Notes under the pieces: generated by a model
Told to the model about the DNA's origin: nothing
Database searches by the model: none
Seen by the model: the letters and a program-made list of their open reading frames with translations, nothing else
In this document: positions 25,680 through 34,446 of the stretch, in pieces
Numbering within the stretch: the stretch's first letter is position 1
Layout: the number at the start of each line of letters is the position of its first letter
Assembly (NCBI RefSeq): GCF_007995085.1
Contig: NZ_VOQS01000005.1
Span: forward strand, 992,001 to 1,056,000
DNA length: 64,000 nucleotides
Direction: 5' to 3'
From: Paraburkholderia azotifigens
GTDB lineage: Bacteria; Pseudomonadota; Gammaproteobacteria; Burkholderiales; Burkholderiaceae
Position numbers and translations under genes: made by a program

Positions 25680-26339
25680 ATGGAGCCAGCCAACGTCGGC
25701 GAAGCCAAAGGACGCGGCAGACCGAGGGCATTCGATCGCACCGTGGCGCTCAGGCGCGCAATGGACCTGTTCTGGGAAAAGGGCTTCGACATGTGCTCGA
25801 TGTCGGATCTCGTCGATGCCATGGGCGTCAATTCGCCCAGCATCTATGCGGCGTTCGGCAACAAGGAAAGCCTGTATCGCGAGGCAATCGAGCTATACCT
25901 GCGCGCCGAAGGCGGCGCGGCGCTCAGGATGTTCGACTCGTCCCCGACTCTGCGCGAAAGCCTCGAAACCATGTTCGAGACAAGCATCGACCTTTTCACA
26001 AGCGGGCAGCGTTCTCGTGGATGCATGATTTTTCTCGGCGGCGCGGGTATCGGCACGGAGCACGTCGAGTTGAGAGACTTTCTTCAGGCGTTGCGGCTAA
26101 AGGTGGCGCGCACCATCGAAAAACGCTTGAAAAAAGCCATCGAACAAGGCGAACTCGTACATGATGCGAACACCGGGGCGCTTGCCACATTGTGCATGTC
26201 GGTTTTCTGCGGCTTGTCGGTCCAGGCTGCCGACGGCGCCAGCAAGCGCAAGTTGCACGCGGGCGTTACGCAGTTGCTGTCGATGATTCCTTTTCGCTCT
26301 TCGTCTGATCGAGCCGGAACGCTGCGCCGGAACTTGTAA
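25680..26339 (+). CDS. TetR-family transcriptional regulator
   Basis: A protein of 219 residues. ATG 25680 (MEPANVGEAKGRGRPRAFDR) is preferred over a TTG nine codons upstream because GGGAGGGG precedes it. The N-terminal HTH is MDLFWEKGFDMCSMSDLVDA followed by MGVNSPSIYAAFGNKESLYR, a clear TetR DNA-binding domain of the AcrR/YxaF-like group with C-terminal ligand domain (GCMIFLGG...). It is likely a ligand-responsive repressor. The target is unclear: no transporter or oxidoreductase is adjacent, and the flanking genes are small secreted proteins. Confidence 0.9.
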   Translation: MEPANVGEAKGRGRPRAFDRTVALRRAMDLFWEKGFDMCSMSDLVDAMGVNSPSIYAAFGNKESLYREAIELYLRAEGGAALRMFDSSPTLRESLETMFETSIDLFTSGQRSRGCMIFLGGAGIGTEHVELRDFLQALRLKVARTIEKRLKKAIEQGELVHDANTGALATLCMSVFCGLSVQAADGASKRKLHAGVTQLLSMIPFRSSSDRAGTLRRNL

Positions 26340-26435
26340 GTGTTGAAATGCGCAGTTACCAACTGCATAAGTTATTTCATCAACGTCTGCTTAAGATGAT
26401 CTCCATGCCCCGTCAAACGGGAAAGGGAGAATCTC

Positions 26436-26753
26436 ATGAAACGCGCAGCGCTTGTCTTGTTGTTAATCGGTAGTTTGTCGGTGGCCCAGCAGGCGTCTGC
26501 ACACGGTCGCGGTGGCTGGGGACATGGTCACGGCGGCGGCGATGGCGGCGCGATCGTGGGCGCGCTCATCGGAGGCGCAGTGCTCGGTGCGCTCGTGACA
26601 TCGGTTGCGAATGCCCAGCCCCAGTATGCGCAACCGGTCTATCAGCAACCGGCTTACGCGCAGCAGGTTTATGCGCCGCCCCCGCCGCCAGCCGCTTGCT
26701 ACGACAGCTATCAAAGGGCCTATGTGCCGTGTCAGGGCGGCTATGGTTACTAA
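26436..26753 (+). CDS. Secreted Gly/His/Pro/Gln-rich small protein with glycine zipper
   Basis: A protein of 105 residues preceded by GGGAAAGGGAG. The signal peptide is MKRAALVLLLIGSLSVAQQA (cleavage after ASA). A His/Gly-rich segment (GRGGWGHGHGGG) is followed by a glycine-zipper hydrophobic helix (GAIVGALIGGAVLGALV) and a repeated Pro-Gln-Tyr-Ala tail (PQYAQPVYQQPAYAQQVY). Two cysteines near the end could pair. This layout matches envelope glycine-zipper proteins that associate with the outer membrane. The role is unknown. Confidence 0.75.
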   Translation: MKRAALVLLLIGSLSVAQQASAHGRGGWGHGHGGGDGGAIVGALIGGAVLGALVTSVANAQPQYAQPVYQQPAYAQQVYAPPPPPAACYDSYQRAYVPCQGGYGY

Positions 26754-26758
26754 TGCCA

Positions 26759-27892
26759 TCAAGTCCGCTTGTGCCCGTCCCATTCCGGCTCGGTCATGAC
26801 GATGCGAAAGCCGAGGTGGGACATGCTGTTCATCGGATCGGTGCCACGCCGGGCGCTGGTCCGATAGCTTTGGCAATACGTTTCGCTGCAAAGAAACGAA
26901 CCACCTCTCGTCACGCGTTTCGGCGCGTTCAGCGGAACGCCTGGCTCATCGGGATCATAGCTGTCGGAGGGGCCGGCCGGATCAACGATGGTCTTGCCTG
27001 ATGCACGCGCCGCAAGCTGCGCAAATGCGTCGGCTCTGTACCAGTCCGCCGTCCACTGCCATACGTTGCCGGCCATGTCGTAAAGGCCATAGCCATTCGC
27101 GGGAAACGAGCCCACGGGCATCGTACCGACCGCGACTTTCTCGCTGGTGTGAGGCACCACGGGAAATCGCGTGATGTCGTCGCGCCACACGTTGGCGCGC
27201 GGCCCAGCCTGTAGAGGCGGCTCGTCACCCCACACGAAGTCGGCCTGTTCGATGCCGCCGCGCGCCGCATATTCCCACTGCGATTCCGTCGGCAGATGCC
27301 CTCCTGCCCACGAGGCATAGGCAAGCGCATCCTGGTGCGACACCTGCACGACCGGGTGCCGCTCCTTCCCCGCGATCGACGAGTCCGGACCCAGCGGATG
27401 ACGCCAGTCGGCACCGGGCACGAATTGCCACCAGCGGCTAAAGTCCTCCAGCGGCACGGGTTCATCTGTTCCGACGAACACCAGCGCGCCCGGAACCAGC
27501 TCGCTATCCGGGGGCTTCGGTGTGCCGGGCGGCAACTGGAGCGCAAGATCGTCCCATCGGGGCACCTGCTCTGCCGTCGTTCTGTAACCGGTTGCCTTCA
27601 CGAATGCGGCGAATTCGGCATTGGTGACGTCGTACTGGCTCATCCAGAAGCCCGTGAGACCGACGGAGTGCGCCGGACCTTCATTCGGAAGCGCGCGCCT
27701 CGACGTGCTGCCCATCAGAAACGTCCCTTCGGGCACCCACGCCATACCGCGAGGACCGTTCTCGCCATCGCCCGTCACGATGCCTGAACGGCGGCTCGCC
27801 GAATACGACCAGACACCGGCAGTTGCAATCAGCGCACCCGCCGACATCGCACCCAGCAAGAGTCGTCTTCTGCCAAACGCTTTTCCGTTCAT
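26759..27892 (-). CDS. Formylglycine-generating enzyme for the adjacent sulfatase, Tat-exported
   Basis: A protein of 377 residues. The N-terminus FGRRRLLLGAMSAGALIAT is a twin-arginine leader. The SUMF1/FGE fold follows: FLMGSTSRRALPNEGPAHSV, WMSQYDVTNAEFAAFV, and the C-terminal GGSFLCSETYC, where Cys335 and Cys340 match the two copper-binding redox cysteines, then SHLGFRI. It oxidises the sulfatase active-site cysteine to formylglycine. It lies 53 bp downstream of the sulfatase gene on the same strand, a dedicated pair. Most bacterial FGEs act in the cytosol; an exported version would mature the sulfatase after export or in the periplasm. Alternatively the leader could be an uncleaved anchor. 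Confidence 0.88.
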   Translation of the reverse strand: MNGKAFGRRRLLLGAMSAGALIATAGVWSYSASRRSGIVTGDGENGPRGMAWVPEGTFLMGSTSRRALPNEGPAHSVGLTGFWMSQYDVTNAEFAAFVKATGYRTTAEQVPRWDDLALQLPPGTPKPPDSELVPGALVFVGTDEPVPLEDFSRWWQFVPGADWRHPLGPDSSIAGKERHPVVQVSHQDALAYASWAGGHLPTESQWEYAARGGIEQADFVWGDEPPLQAGPRANVWRDDITRFPVVPHTSEKVAVGTMPVGSFPANGYGLYDMAGNVWQWTADWYRADAFAQLAARASGKTIVDPAGPSDSYDPDEPGVPLNAPKRVTRGGSFLCSETYCQSYRTSARRGTDPMNSMSHLGFRIVMTEPEWDGHKRT

Positions 27893-27945
27893 CCGATACC
27901 CCGCAATGTCGCCTCGCCAAGCAGTCCTTTCAGCGCGGCACGCAA

Positions 27946-30447
27946 CTACTCTTTCATCAGCATGCGCTGCGCTTCCTTGTTGAGGTCTTCATACTGGGCT
28001 TTTTCGACCGTGACGCCGACGCCGAATATCTTCCCTCCCTTGAACTTCGCGGGAGAGGCGTACGCCTGGCTAACGGCATCGCCGCTGTCGTAGCCGACGC
28101 ACAAGCCGTCTCCGCTCAGCGTGAATTTGCCGGGCTGCGTTCTCATCGGTCCTTGTGCAACGACCTGATCGTCGATATAGAGCTTCGTCGTGCCGATCGA
28201 CTCACCGTGCTCGCCCTCCTTTTCCCGCGTGAATTCCACGCCGATCGTATGTTTGCCTGGCTTGAGATCCGTCTTCGAAACGAACTCCTGCTCGGGCTTG
28301 ATACCGAGGAAGTTATAGACGTAATGGACCTTCCTCTCTTTCAGGAACAACGTGTGTCCGCCAAACCGCGAGCCGTGCGCGAACACCACGCCTGACGCGT
28401 CCGCATCGGTGATGTCGACGTTCGCCAGGATCCTGTACGAGCGGTTCCGGATGTTGACGGCCACCGCTTCGGGAACAGGCGCGGTGTCGGGATAGTAGAT
28501 GTACCGTTCATGCGGCGGCTCGTCGCTCGGACGTTCGAGCCCGAGAAGTTCCAGGGCCGATCGATCGTCGAGCGGCAGAACATGATTCTTGTCGGCTTCG
28601 TCGAACCATGCCTGAACGAGCGCCCTGAGTTTGTCAGGATATTGCTTCGACAGATCTTTCGATTCGGCACGGTCGACGTCCACGTGATAGAGCTCCCACG
28701 CATCCTGATCGAACTTGCCTCGCCCCGTCAATGGCGCGTGAACGGAGGCGACTTTCCATCCGTCCTCCCAGAGCCCGCGCGTGCCGAGCATCTCGTAGTA
28801 TTGACGGCGCTTCCTGGTTGGGTCATTCGGCTTCGAATCGAACGTGTAGCGCATCGACACGCCGCTCAGCGGATATTGCTCGACTCCGCGATACATCTTC
28901 GGCATCTCGAGTCCCGCGATCTCCAGAATTGTCGGAACGATATCCGTCGAGTGATGATATTGATTGCGGATTTCGCCGCGCGCCTTGATTCCCTTTGGCC
29001 ACGAAATCACTAACGGATCGGCGGTTCCACCTGCGAATTGCGAGTACCGCTTGAACATCTGGAACGGAGTTGAGAACGCGACAGCCCATCCGGTCGGGTA
29101 GTGCTCGTATGTGTTCGGTCCGCCCAGTTCTCCGATGTGGCTCATATTCTCCGCGATCGTATCGGGGAAGCCATTGAAGAATTTGTTTTCGTTCACCGAT
29201 CCGTTGGGGCCGCCCTCTCCCGATGCACCGTTGTCAGCCGCATAGAAGATGACCGTGTTATCGAGCTGCCCGGTTTGCTGCAGGTAATCGATCAGCCGTC
29301 CGATCTGTGCGTCGGTGTATTCGGAAAAGCCTGCATACACTTCCGCGAGCCGTGAAAACAGCTTCTTCTCATCAGGGCTGAGCGTATCCCACGGGCGCAC
29401 GTTGTCGAGCGGATTCGCAATATCCTTTGGAAGCGGGTTCAAAGGCGTCAATTGCGTGCCTTTAGGCAGAATGCCCCTGGCGACCATGCGCTGGAGCACC
29501 CATGAGCGATACGCTTCATACCCGTCGTCGAATTTGCCCTTGTATTTGTCGATGTATTCCTGAGGCGCCTGGTGCGGCGCATGGTTCGCGCCCGGGTTGA
29601 ACCACATGAACCAGGGCCGCGACGGGTTCGTCGCCTTCTGGTCGCGCAGCATTTCGATCGCGTGATCGACGAGATCCTTCGACAGGTGATAACCCTGTTC
29701 CGGTCCATAAGACTGATCGACGAAACGGTTGTCTTCGACGAGATCGGGATACCACTGATTCGTTTCGCCGCCGATGAATCCGTAGTACCGGTCGAATCCT
29801 TTCTGGAGCGGCCACTGCTTGCGCGTGGCGCCCGATGCGACATCCTGCTCGGCGACATTATGATTCTTGCCTACCCAGAACGTGCTCCATCCCGCGTCCT
29901 GCAAGATCTGTCCAATCGTGGCCGACTGTTCGGGAAGTCGTCCTGTCGATCCGGGGAAGCCACTGGCCGACTCCGTGATGGACGCCATACCGTTCAGGTG
30001 GTGATTGCGTCCCGTCAGAATGGTCGAACGCGACGGGGAGCAAAGTGCGGGAGTATGCCACTGGGTGTAAGTCAGGCCGTTTGCCGCAAGCCGGTCCAGC
30101 GTCGGCATGTTGATGCGTCCGCCGTAAGGCGACCACGCCGCGAGGCCCGTGTCGTCGTAAAGAATGAACAGGAAGTTGGGCGCACCTTGCGGCGCCTTTT
30201 GGGGCGTAAATGGCGTCCAGTCGGACTTCGAATTGCGGACATCGAGATTGATGACGCCATGAAACCCAGGCACATACTGCGGATTGGGGCGCGGCTGAGG
30301 GGGATTTGCAAGAACCGTTCCGACCGATGACGAAGTGGTCGCGGCTGAATCAGCGGGCGATGTGCCTTGCGCGCCGGTGTCGAAAGAGATGCCAAGAAAG
30401 AGCGCAAGTACGCCGGACATCACGGCCAACGCAAGTTTGAACCGCAT
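27946..30447 (-). CDS. Secreted type I arylsulfatase
   Basis: A protein of 833 residues with a Sec-type leader (MRFKLALAVMSGVLALFLGI). The sulfatase signature is TPALCSPSRSTILTGR with Cys136 as the residue converted to formylglycine. Metal-binding DDTGLAAWSPYGG is upstream, and the second motif GKNHNVAEQD contains the expected Gly-Lys. It is longer than AtsA-type enzymes, with an extra C-terminal beta-rich region (from about residue 640). It should hydrolyse sulfate esters in the periplasm. It forms a two-gene unit with the downstream FGE. No sulfate or sulfonate transporter is adjacent, so its substrate is unknown. Confidence 0.93.
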   Translation of the reverse strand: MRFKLALAVMSGVLALFLGISFDTGAQGTSPADSAATTSSSVGTVLANPPQPRPNPQYVPGFHGVINLDVRNSKSDWTPFTPQKAPQGAPNFLFILYDDTGLAAWSPYGGRINMPTLDRLAANGLTYTQWHTPALCSPSRSTILTGRNHHLNGMASITESASGFPGSTGRLPEQSATIGQILQDAGWSTFWVGKNHNVAEQDVASGATRKQWPLQKGFDRYYGFIGGETNQWYPDLVEDNRFVDQSYGPEQGYHLSKDLVDHAIEMLRDQKATNPSRPWFMWFNPGANHAPHQAPQEYIDKYKGKFDDGYEAYRSWVLQRMVARGILPKGTQLTPLNPLPKDIANPLDNVRPWDTLSPDEKKLFSRLAEVYAGFSEYTDAQIGRLIDYLQQTGQLDNTVIFYAADNGASGEGGPNGSVNENKFFNGFPDTIAENMSHIGELGGPNTYEHYPTGWAVAFSTPFQMFKRYSQFAGGTADPLVISWPKGIKARGEIRNQYHHSTDIVPTILEIAGLEMPKMYRGVEQYPLSGVSMRYTFDSKPNDPTRKRRQYYEMLGTRGLWEDGWKVASVHAPLTGRGKFDQDAWELYHVDVDRAESKDLSKQYPDKLRALVQAWFDEADKNHVLPLDDRSALELLGLERPSDEPPHERYIYYPDTAPVPEAVAVNIRNRSYRILANVDITDADASGVVFAHGSRFGGHTLFLKERKVHYVYNFLGIKPEQEFVSKTDLKPGKHTIGVEFTREKEGEHGESIGTTKLYIDDQVVAQGPMRTQPGKFTLSGDGLCVGYDSGDAVSQAYASPAKFKGGKIFGVGVTVEKAQYEDLNKEAQRMLMKE

Positions 30448-30831
30448 TTCGTACCCCCACGCCTCAAGACGATTCGCTGCTCCCTTGCCAGGCCCGTATA
30501 GCGGACGACGTTTGACCTGGTCGCTTCACTATTGGATGCACGCCGGTAAAAATCAATTGGCCTTTAGACCAATGTCGAACATCCCGTCTTACGTTGCCGA
30601 TCGCACAGATCGAAAGATCTTCATGGTTAGCCGATACGCAGAATCGCCATCCTCGTTTTTACATTACGACAGCCGCAGATTCGTTTAACCCAATAGAGAT
30701 GACCGCACTGGTCTGTCGTCGAAACAGTCTCGCATTCAGTTGAGCGGCTTGAAACGATCCGCGTGCTGAACGTTTGCCCTCTGCGGCACTCACTCGCGCG
30801 AGCCACGTGCTCGATATGTAACGGAGGAGTT
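30448..30831. other. 384-bp divergent region between sulfatase and GH19 genes
   Basis: The region is relatively AT-rich for this window, which fits two divergent promoters or recently acquired DNA. No gene, dyad or RNA was recognised. Confidence 0.45.
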
Positions 30832-31461
30832 ATGTTAGACGCCGATTCCCTCAAGCGTGTCTTCCCGCGCTGCAAAGCGCCTGATGCATGGGCCAACAGC
30901 CTGAATGCGGCGCTGCCGAAGTTCGGCATCAATACGCCCGATCGCATCGCCAGCTTTCTTGCGCAGACGGGCTACGAGTCCGGGCAATTCAACAACCTCG
31001 AAGAGAACCTCAACTACAGCGCCGCCGCGCTTATGAGGGCCTGGCCAAAACGGTTTCCGAATGAAGCGGCGACGACGCCCTATATCAACAATCCCAGAAA
31101 GCTGGCGGATTTCGTCTACGCCAACCGGATGGGCAATGGCAATGAGCAAAGCGACGACGGTTATGTCTTTCGCGGACGAGGCCTCATCCAGCTGACGGGA
31201 CGCAGCAACTATGCGGCGGCTGCAAAAGCGATCGACGAGAAACTTCTCGCACAACCGGATCTGCTCGTGCAACCCGAGTTTGCCTGTTCGACCGCTGCAT
31301 GGTATTGGCAAAGCCGCGGGCTTAACGAGTTGGCGGATGATCGCACGGACGACAACGACCTTGAAGACTTCGCAGAAATCACCCATCGCATCAACGGTGG
31401 CACCATCGGTATCAAGGACAGGTTCGCGCTGTACAAGCAGGTTATCGCCGTGATTCATTGA
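30832..31461 (+). CDS. Glycoside hydrolase family 19 protein (endolysin/chitinase-like)
   Basis: A protein of 209 residues. ATG 30832 follows a strong GGAGG. It is a single GH19 domain: FLAQTGYESGQF with general-acid Glu49, NLEENLNYSAAALM with the second catalytic Glu near 58, and FRGRGLIQLTGRSNYAAAAK as the substrate cleft. There is no signal peptide, as in phage endolysins and type VI muramidase effectors. Members cleave chitin or peptidoglycan. A TIR-domain gene follows 75 bp downstream on the same strand with its own strong SD. No holin, spanin or other phage gene is present. Confidence 0.9.
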   Translation: MLDADSLKRVFPRCKAPDAWANSLNAALPKFGINTPDRIASFLAQTGYESGQFNNLEENLNYSAAALMRAWPKRFPNEAATTPYINNPRKLADFVYANRMGNGNEQSDDGYVFRGRGLIQLTGRSNYAAAAKAIDEKLLAQPDLLVQPEFACSTAAWYWQSRGLNELADDRTDDNDLEDFAEITHRINGGTIGIKDRFALYKQVIAVIH

Positions 31462-31536
31462 TTCGCTGCGGATCGCGTGCAGCGATCATTGCGCAGCGGC
31501 ATAGAGAAACCTGCAACGCCATTGGAGGGTTTCAGC

Positions 31537-32442
31537 ATGCGCGTAGATCAGAAGGAACGCACGGACGATCCGCCCAAACGCTTCTACGACGTCTTCCTGT
31601 CCTATCGTTTCCGCGACCGCGACAAAGTGGATGGGCTCCAGAAGAAAATCGAGTCGCACGGCTTCACGACGTTTCGCGACACAGATCTTGTCGAACTGGA
31701 CGACCGAGCCAACGTCACTCAGGAAAAGGTAGAGATCATCCGAAGAAATCTCTCCCGAGCCACTTGCCTGATCTTTGCTTACTCGCGTGCCGCCGCAAAC
31801 GATGACAACTCGCTTGGCGTATGGATGCCCTGGGAACTCGGCTTTTTCGATGGCAGCATTTCGTCGCGAATCGGTGTCTATCTGTTCGACGAAAAACCGG
31901 ACCCATTCGATGCGCGCACGTTCTTCAAAAACGCGGAATACCTGCAGCTTTATGAAGTGCTAACGGACACCAGCCTGCTCGAGTTTCTGGCTCGCAACGC
32001 GGTACGGGAACGCCGCATCGACAATGTCGAAAGCGGCTTCCTGTGGTTGCAGCATCTCTATGAAGAAAGTTTGACGAACCCGACCAACGTCGCGTTAGGC
32101 GTCGGCGAATGGTATGCGGATCACGCGTCGCGATTCTGGCGTGAGAACGGCAATGAAGCGCTGGCAGCCTGCTTCGCGGAATTAAAAGTCAAACTCGACG
32201 ATCTGCGGGTGAGCTGGACGCCGCAGCTTCGATTGCGCATGTTCGACGCGTTGCTGTCGGGATCACCCGATGTGAACACCATCGCGACGAGAGAGACAGC
32301 AGCGAAGGTCGGGAATGTGCAAAACGCCAACCCAATGCTCGTCGACTGGTTCGGCATGTGGCAGGCAGCAATGAAGCCGTTTCAAGTGGGCACTGACGCG
32401 CCGGATAGCGTGCGCAATCCGCTAACCGCCGTTCCACGATGA
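31537..32442 (+). CDS. TIR-domain protein with novel C-terminal domain
   Basis: A protein of 301 residues starting at ATG 31537 (MRVDQKERTDDPPKRF) with GGAGGG upstream. Residues 17-130 form a TIR domain: YDVFLSYRFRDRDKVDGLQK (strand A), box-2-like region, and VWMPWELGFFDG with Glu100 at the position of the catalytic glutamate in NAD-cleaving TIRs. The C-terminal part (about 150-301) is helical and Trp-rich (GEWYADHASRFWRENG, NPMLVDWFGMWQAAM). I do not recognise a family. It could be an antiphage NADase effector, a secreted toxin, or a nucleotide-signalling protein. Its partner is the upstream GH19 gene. Confidence 0.82.
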   Translation: MRVDQKERTDDPPKRFYDVFLSYRFRDRDKVDGLQKKIESHGFTTFRDTDLVELDDRANVTQEKVEIIRRNLSRATCLIFAYSRAAANDDNSLGVWMPWELGFFDGSISSRIGVYLFDEKPDPFDARTFFKNAEYLQLYEVLTDTSLLEFLARNAVRERRIDNVESGFLWLQHLYEESLTNPTNVALGVGEWYADHASRFWRENGNEALAACFAELKVKLDDLRVSWTPQLRLRMFDALLSGSPDVNTIATRETAAKVGNVQNANPMLVDWFGMWQAAMKPFQVGTDAPDSVRNPLTAVPR

Positions 32443-32509
32443 CAGACAAACGAATTCCTCGCCGCTGGTGTCACACGCCCGCGGCTTTGCCACTCGTCGC
32501 GAACCACGC

Positions 32510-32806
32510 TTACTGCGAATCATCGCCCTGATAGAACTTCCGCCCTGAGCCGGAACTGACCGAAGTCGCGGCGACACCGCCATAGGCATCGCTCGCCTTG
32601 AGCGCATCGAGACGTTTCTGCGCGGCCTGGATGTTCTCGGGATACGCAGTCGAATCCGATGTCGACGGGTTATAACCCGCATTCTCGATTTCAATGATTT
32701 GCTGACGGACCTCTGCACGGGTGAGCGGTGCAGTTGACTGCGCGTACGCGGCAAGCGGTAACAACAACGCTGCTGAAAGCGCCGCAGCATTCGCAATGAA
32801 TTTCAT
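32510..32806 (-). CDS. DUF4148 secreted protein, 98 aa
   Basis: The signal peptide MKFIANAAALSAALLLPLAA (cleavage after YAQ) is followed by PLTRAEVRQQIIEIENAGYN, the defining DUF4148 block, and a polar tail. GGAGGC-like purines stand upstream of the ATG at 32806. Burkholderia genomes carry many of these small periplasmic proteins. Their function is unknown. Confidence 0.88.
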   Translation of the reverse strand: MKFIANAAALSAALLLPLAAYAQSTAPLTRAEVRQQIIEIENAGYNPSTSDSTAYPENIQAAQKRLDALKASDAYGGVAATSVSSGSGRKFYQGDDSQ

Positions 32807-33003
32807 GGTGGCCTCCGATAGGGCTTTAGCGTAAACCCCATCTTACCCCCAGAAACGGATGCCACGCGCCACACGCGACGCATCGGCGAAGCGCAACTCG
32901 TTACAGTCGATGACAGACCCGTTGCCGCGTCTCACGCTCAGTCCATGCTCGCTGTTTCGTCATGCTCCTTGCAGGTCGACATGTTGAGAAAGCGGACCGT
33001 TGC

Positions 33004-34419
33004 CTAAGGCGCAATTTCTTCCAGACTTCGCTCGCGCGTCTCCGTCATCTTCGTCGCGCAGAGCGCGCCGACCACGGCGACCAACGCGAACATCACGAAC
33101 ACGGAAGCGATGCCATGCTTGTGCAGCAGCAAACCGGCAAGCGATGGCCCAACGGCCGATGCCAGCCGCAACCACGACGTCGCGAGCCCGGTGCTGGTCG
33201 CACGCATCCGGGTCGGATAGACCTCGGGCGTGTAGAGATAAAGCACGGCCGCAATCGAGCCCACGAGTCCATAACTCAACGTGCCGAGCACCATTGCGCT
33301 CCATACGTCATGCGCGCCGAACAGCCCGAGGCACGCAAACAGCACGGCTGCGAGACAGAAGGCCGCCACGGTCCAGTTCCGGCGCCCGACGCGATCGATC
33401 ACATACGCGCAGACGAGCAGCAACGCGACCTGCGCGACGTTCGTCATCGATGCGGCCCGCAGTGCCGTCTGCAACGGCAGGTGATAAAGCGAGCGGTACA
33501 GCGTGGGCAGCCAGTTGTTCAGACTGTTCGCAATGAAGAATGCACTCGCCCAGAGCACCCACACGACGAGCGTCCGTCCGCGATAGAACGGCGACAGCAG
33601 TTCGCGCCAGCCTGCTCGCGCATTCACGCCGGCGTTGTCGGGCTGCTTTCTTTGACTGGGCGCGATGCGGCGATCGGTGCTCGCTTCCATCGCCTTGACG
33701 ACGGTCTCGGCTTCGTCGAGACGCCCTTTCGAAATCAGCCAGCGCGGCGACTCTGGCAAACGTGCAACCAGCAGCGCGATGATCAAACCCGGCACTGCGC
33801 CGATCCAGAACATGATCTTCCAGCCGATGAGAGGAACGAGCCACGCGCCAACCTGCCCCGTCGCCATCAATCCAACGGGGAAGATCAGCTCGTACAGCAG
33901 AAAGTATTTGCCGCGCCCGTGCGCGTTCGACAGCTCGCTGATGTACGTTGCCGCCACGGGCATCTCGCCGCCTACGCCAATGCCCTGCACGAAGCGGCAC
34001 ACGAGCAGCAACGCGAAGCTGCCGCTCATCGCGCAGCCCATGCTCATCACGGACATGATCGCGATGGAGATGGTCGCGCTGCGGATGCGCCCGTGCCGCT
34101 CCGCATACCAGCCGAAGATCAGCGCGCCGACGAATTGCCCGATGTAGCTCGCCCCGATCAGCACGCCGATTTCGAGCGGCCCGATATGCCACAGACCGAT
34201 CAGCACGGGCAGCACGAATGCGATCGACAGCGCATCGAACGCGTCGAAGAACGTCGCGCTGCCGATGATGATGCGCGCCTTCGTATGCCATCGCGAGAAC
34301 GGCACACTCTCGATCCGCCGGATCAACGCCGCTTTCGCCGCGTCTGCCGTCGTATGAACGGCCGCATTCTGCGCGGCTTCTTCTCTCACCGCGCGATGCA
34401 GCGCATTGCTTTCTTGCAT
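33004..34419 (-). CDS. MFS transporter (aromatic-acid/sugar-porter-like)
   Basis: A protein of 471 residues with a 50-residue cytosolic N-terminus and 12 membrane helices. Motif FGWYAERHGRIRSATIS (loop 2-3) and RFVQGIGVGGEMPVAATYIS (helix 4) resemble AAHS and sugar-porter families that import aromatic or organic acids with protons. It is last in a minus-strand unit with the CoxG-like and UbiD genes, 27 bp after the CoxG-like gene, so it likely moves the aromatic substrate or a product of that pathway. Confidence 0.85.
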   Translation of the reverse strand: MQESNALHRAVREEAAQNAAVHTTADAAKAALIRRIESVPFSRWHTKARIIIGSATFFDAFDALSIAFVLPVLIGLWHIGPLEIGVLIGASYIGQFVGALIFGWYAERHGRIRSATISIAIMSVMSMGCAMSGSFALLLVCRFVQGIGVGGEMPVAATYISELSNAHGRGKYFLLYELIFPVGLMATGQVGAWLVPLIGWKIMFWIGAVPGLIIALLVARLPESPRWLISKGRLDEAETVVKAMEASTDRRIAPSQRKQPDNAGVNARAGWRELLSPFYRGRTLVVWVLWASAFFIANSLNNWLPTLYRSLYHLPLQTALRAASMTNVAQVALLLVCAYVIDRVGRRNWTVAAFCLAAVLFACLGLFGAHDVWSAMVLGTLSYGLVGSIAAVLYLYTPEVYPTRMRATSTGLATSWLRLASAVGPSLAGLLLHKHGIASVFVMFALVAVVGALCATKMTETRERSLEEIAP

Positions 34420-34446
34420 TGTCGTCTCCTCTCCCCGTCGTTCTGA

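Noticed and set aside
32962..34446. 494-codon plus-strand frame opposite the MFS gene
   Set aside because: Antisense to a clear 12-helix carrier; peptide is Gln/Arg/His-rich low-complexity.
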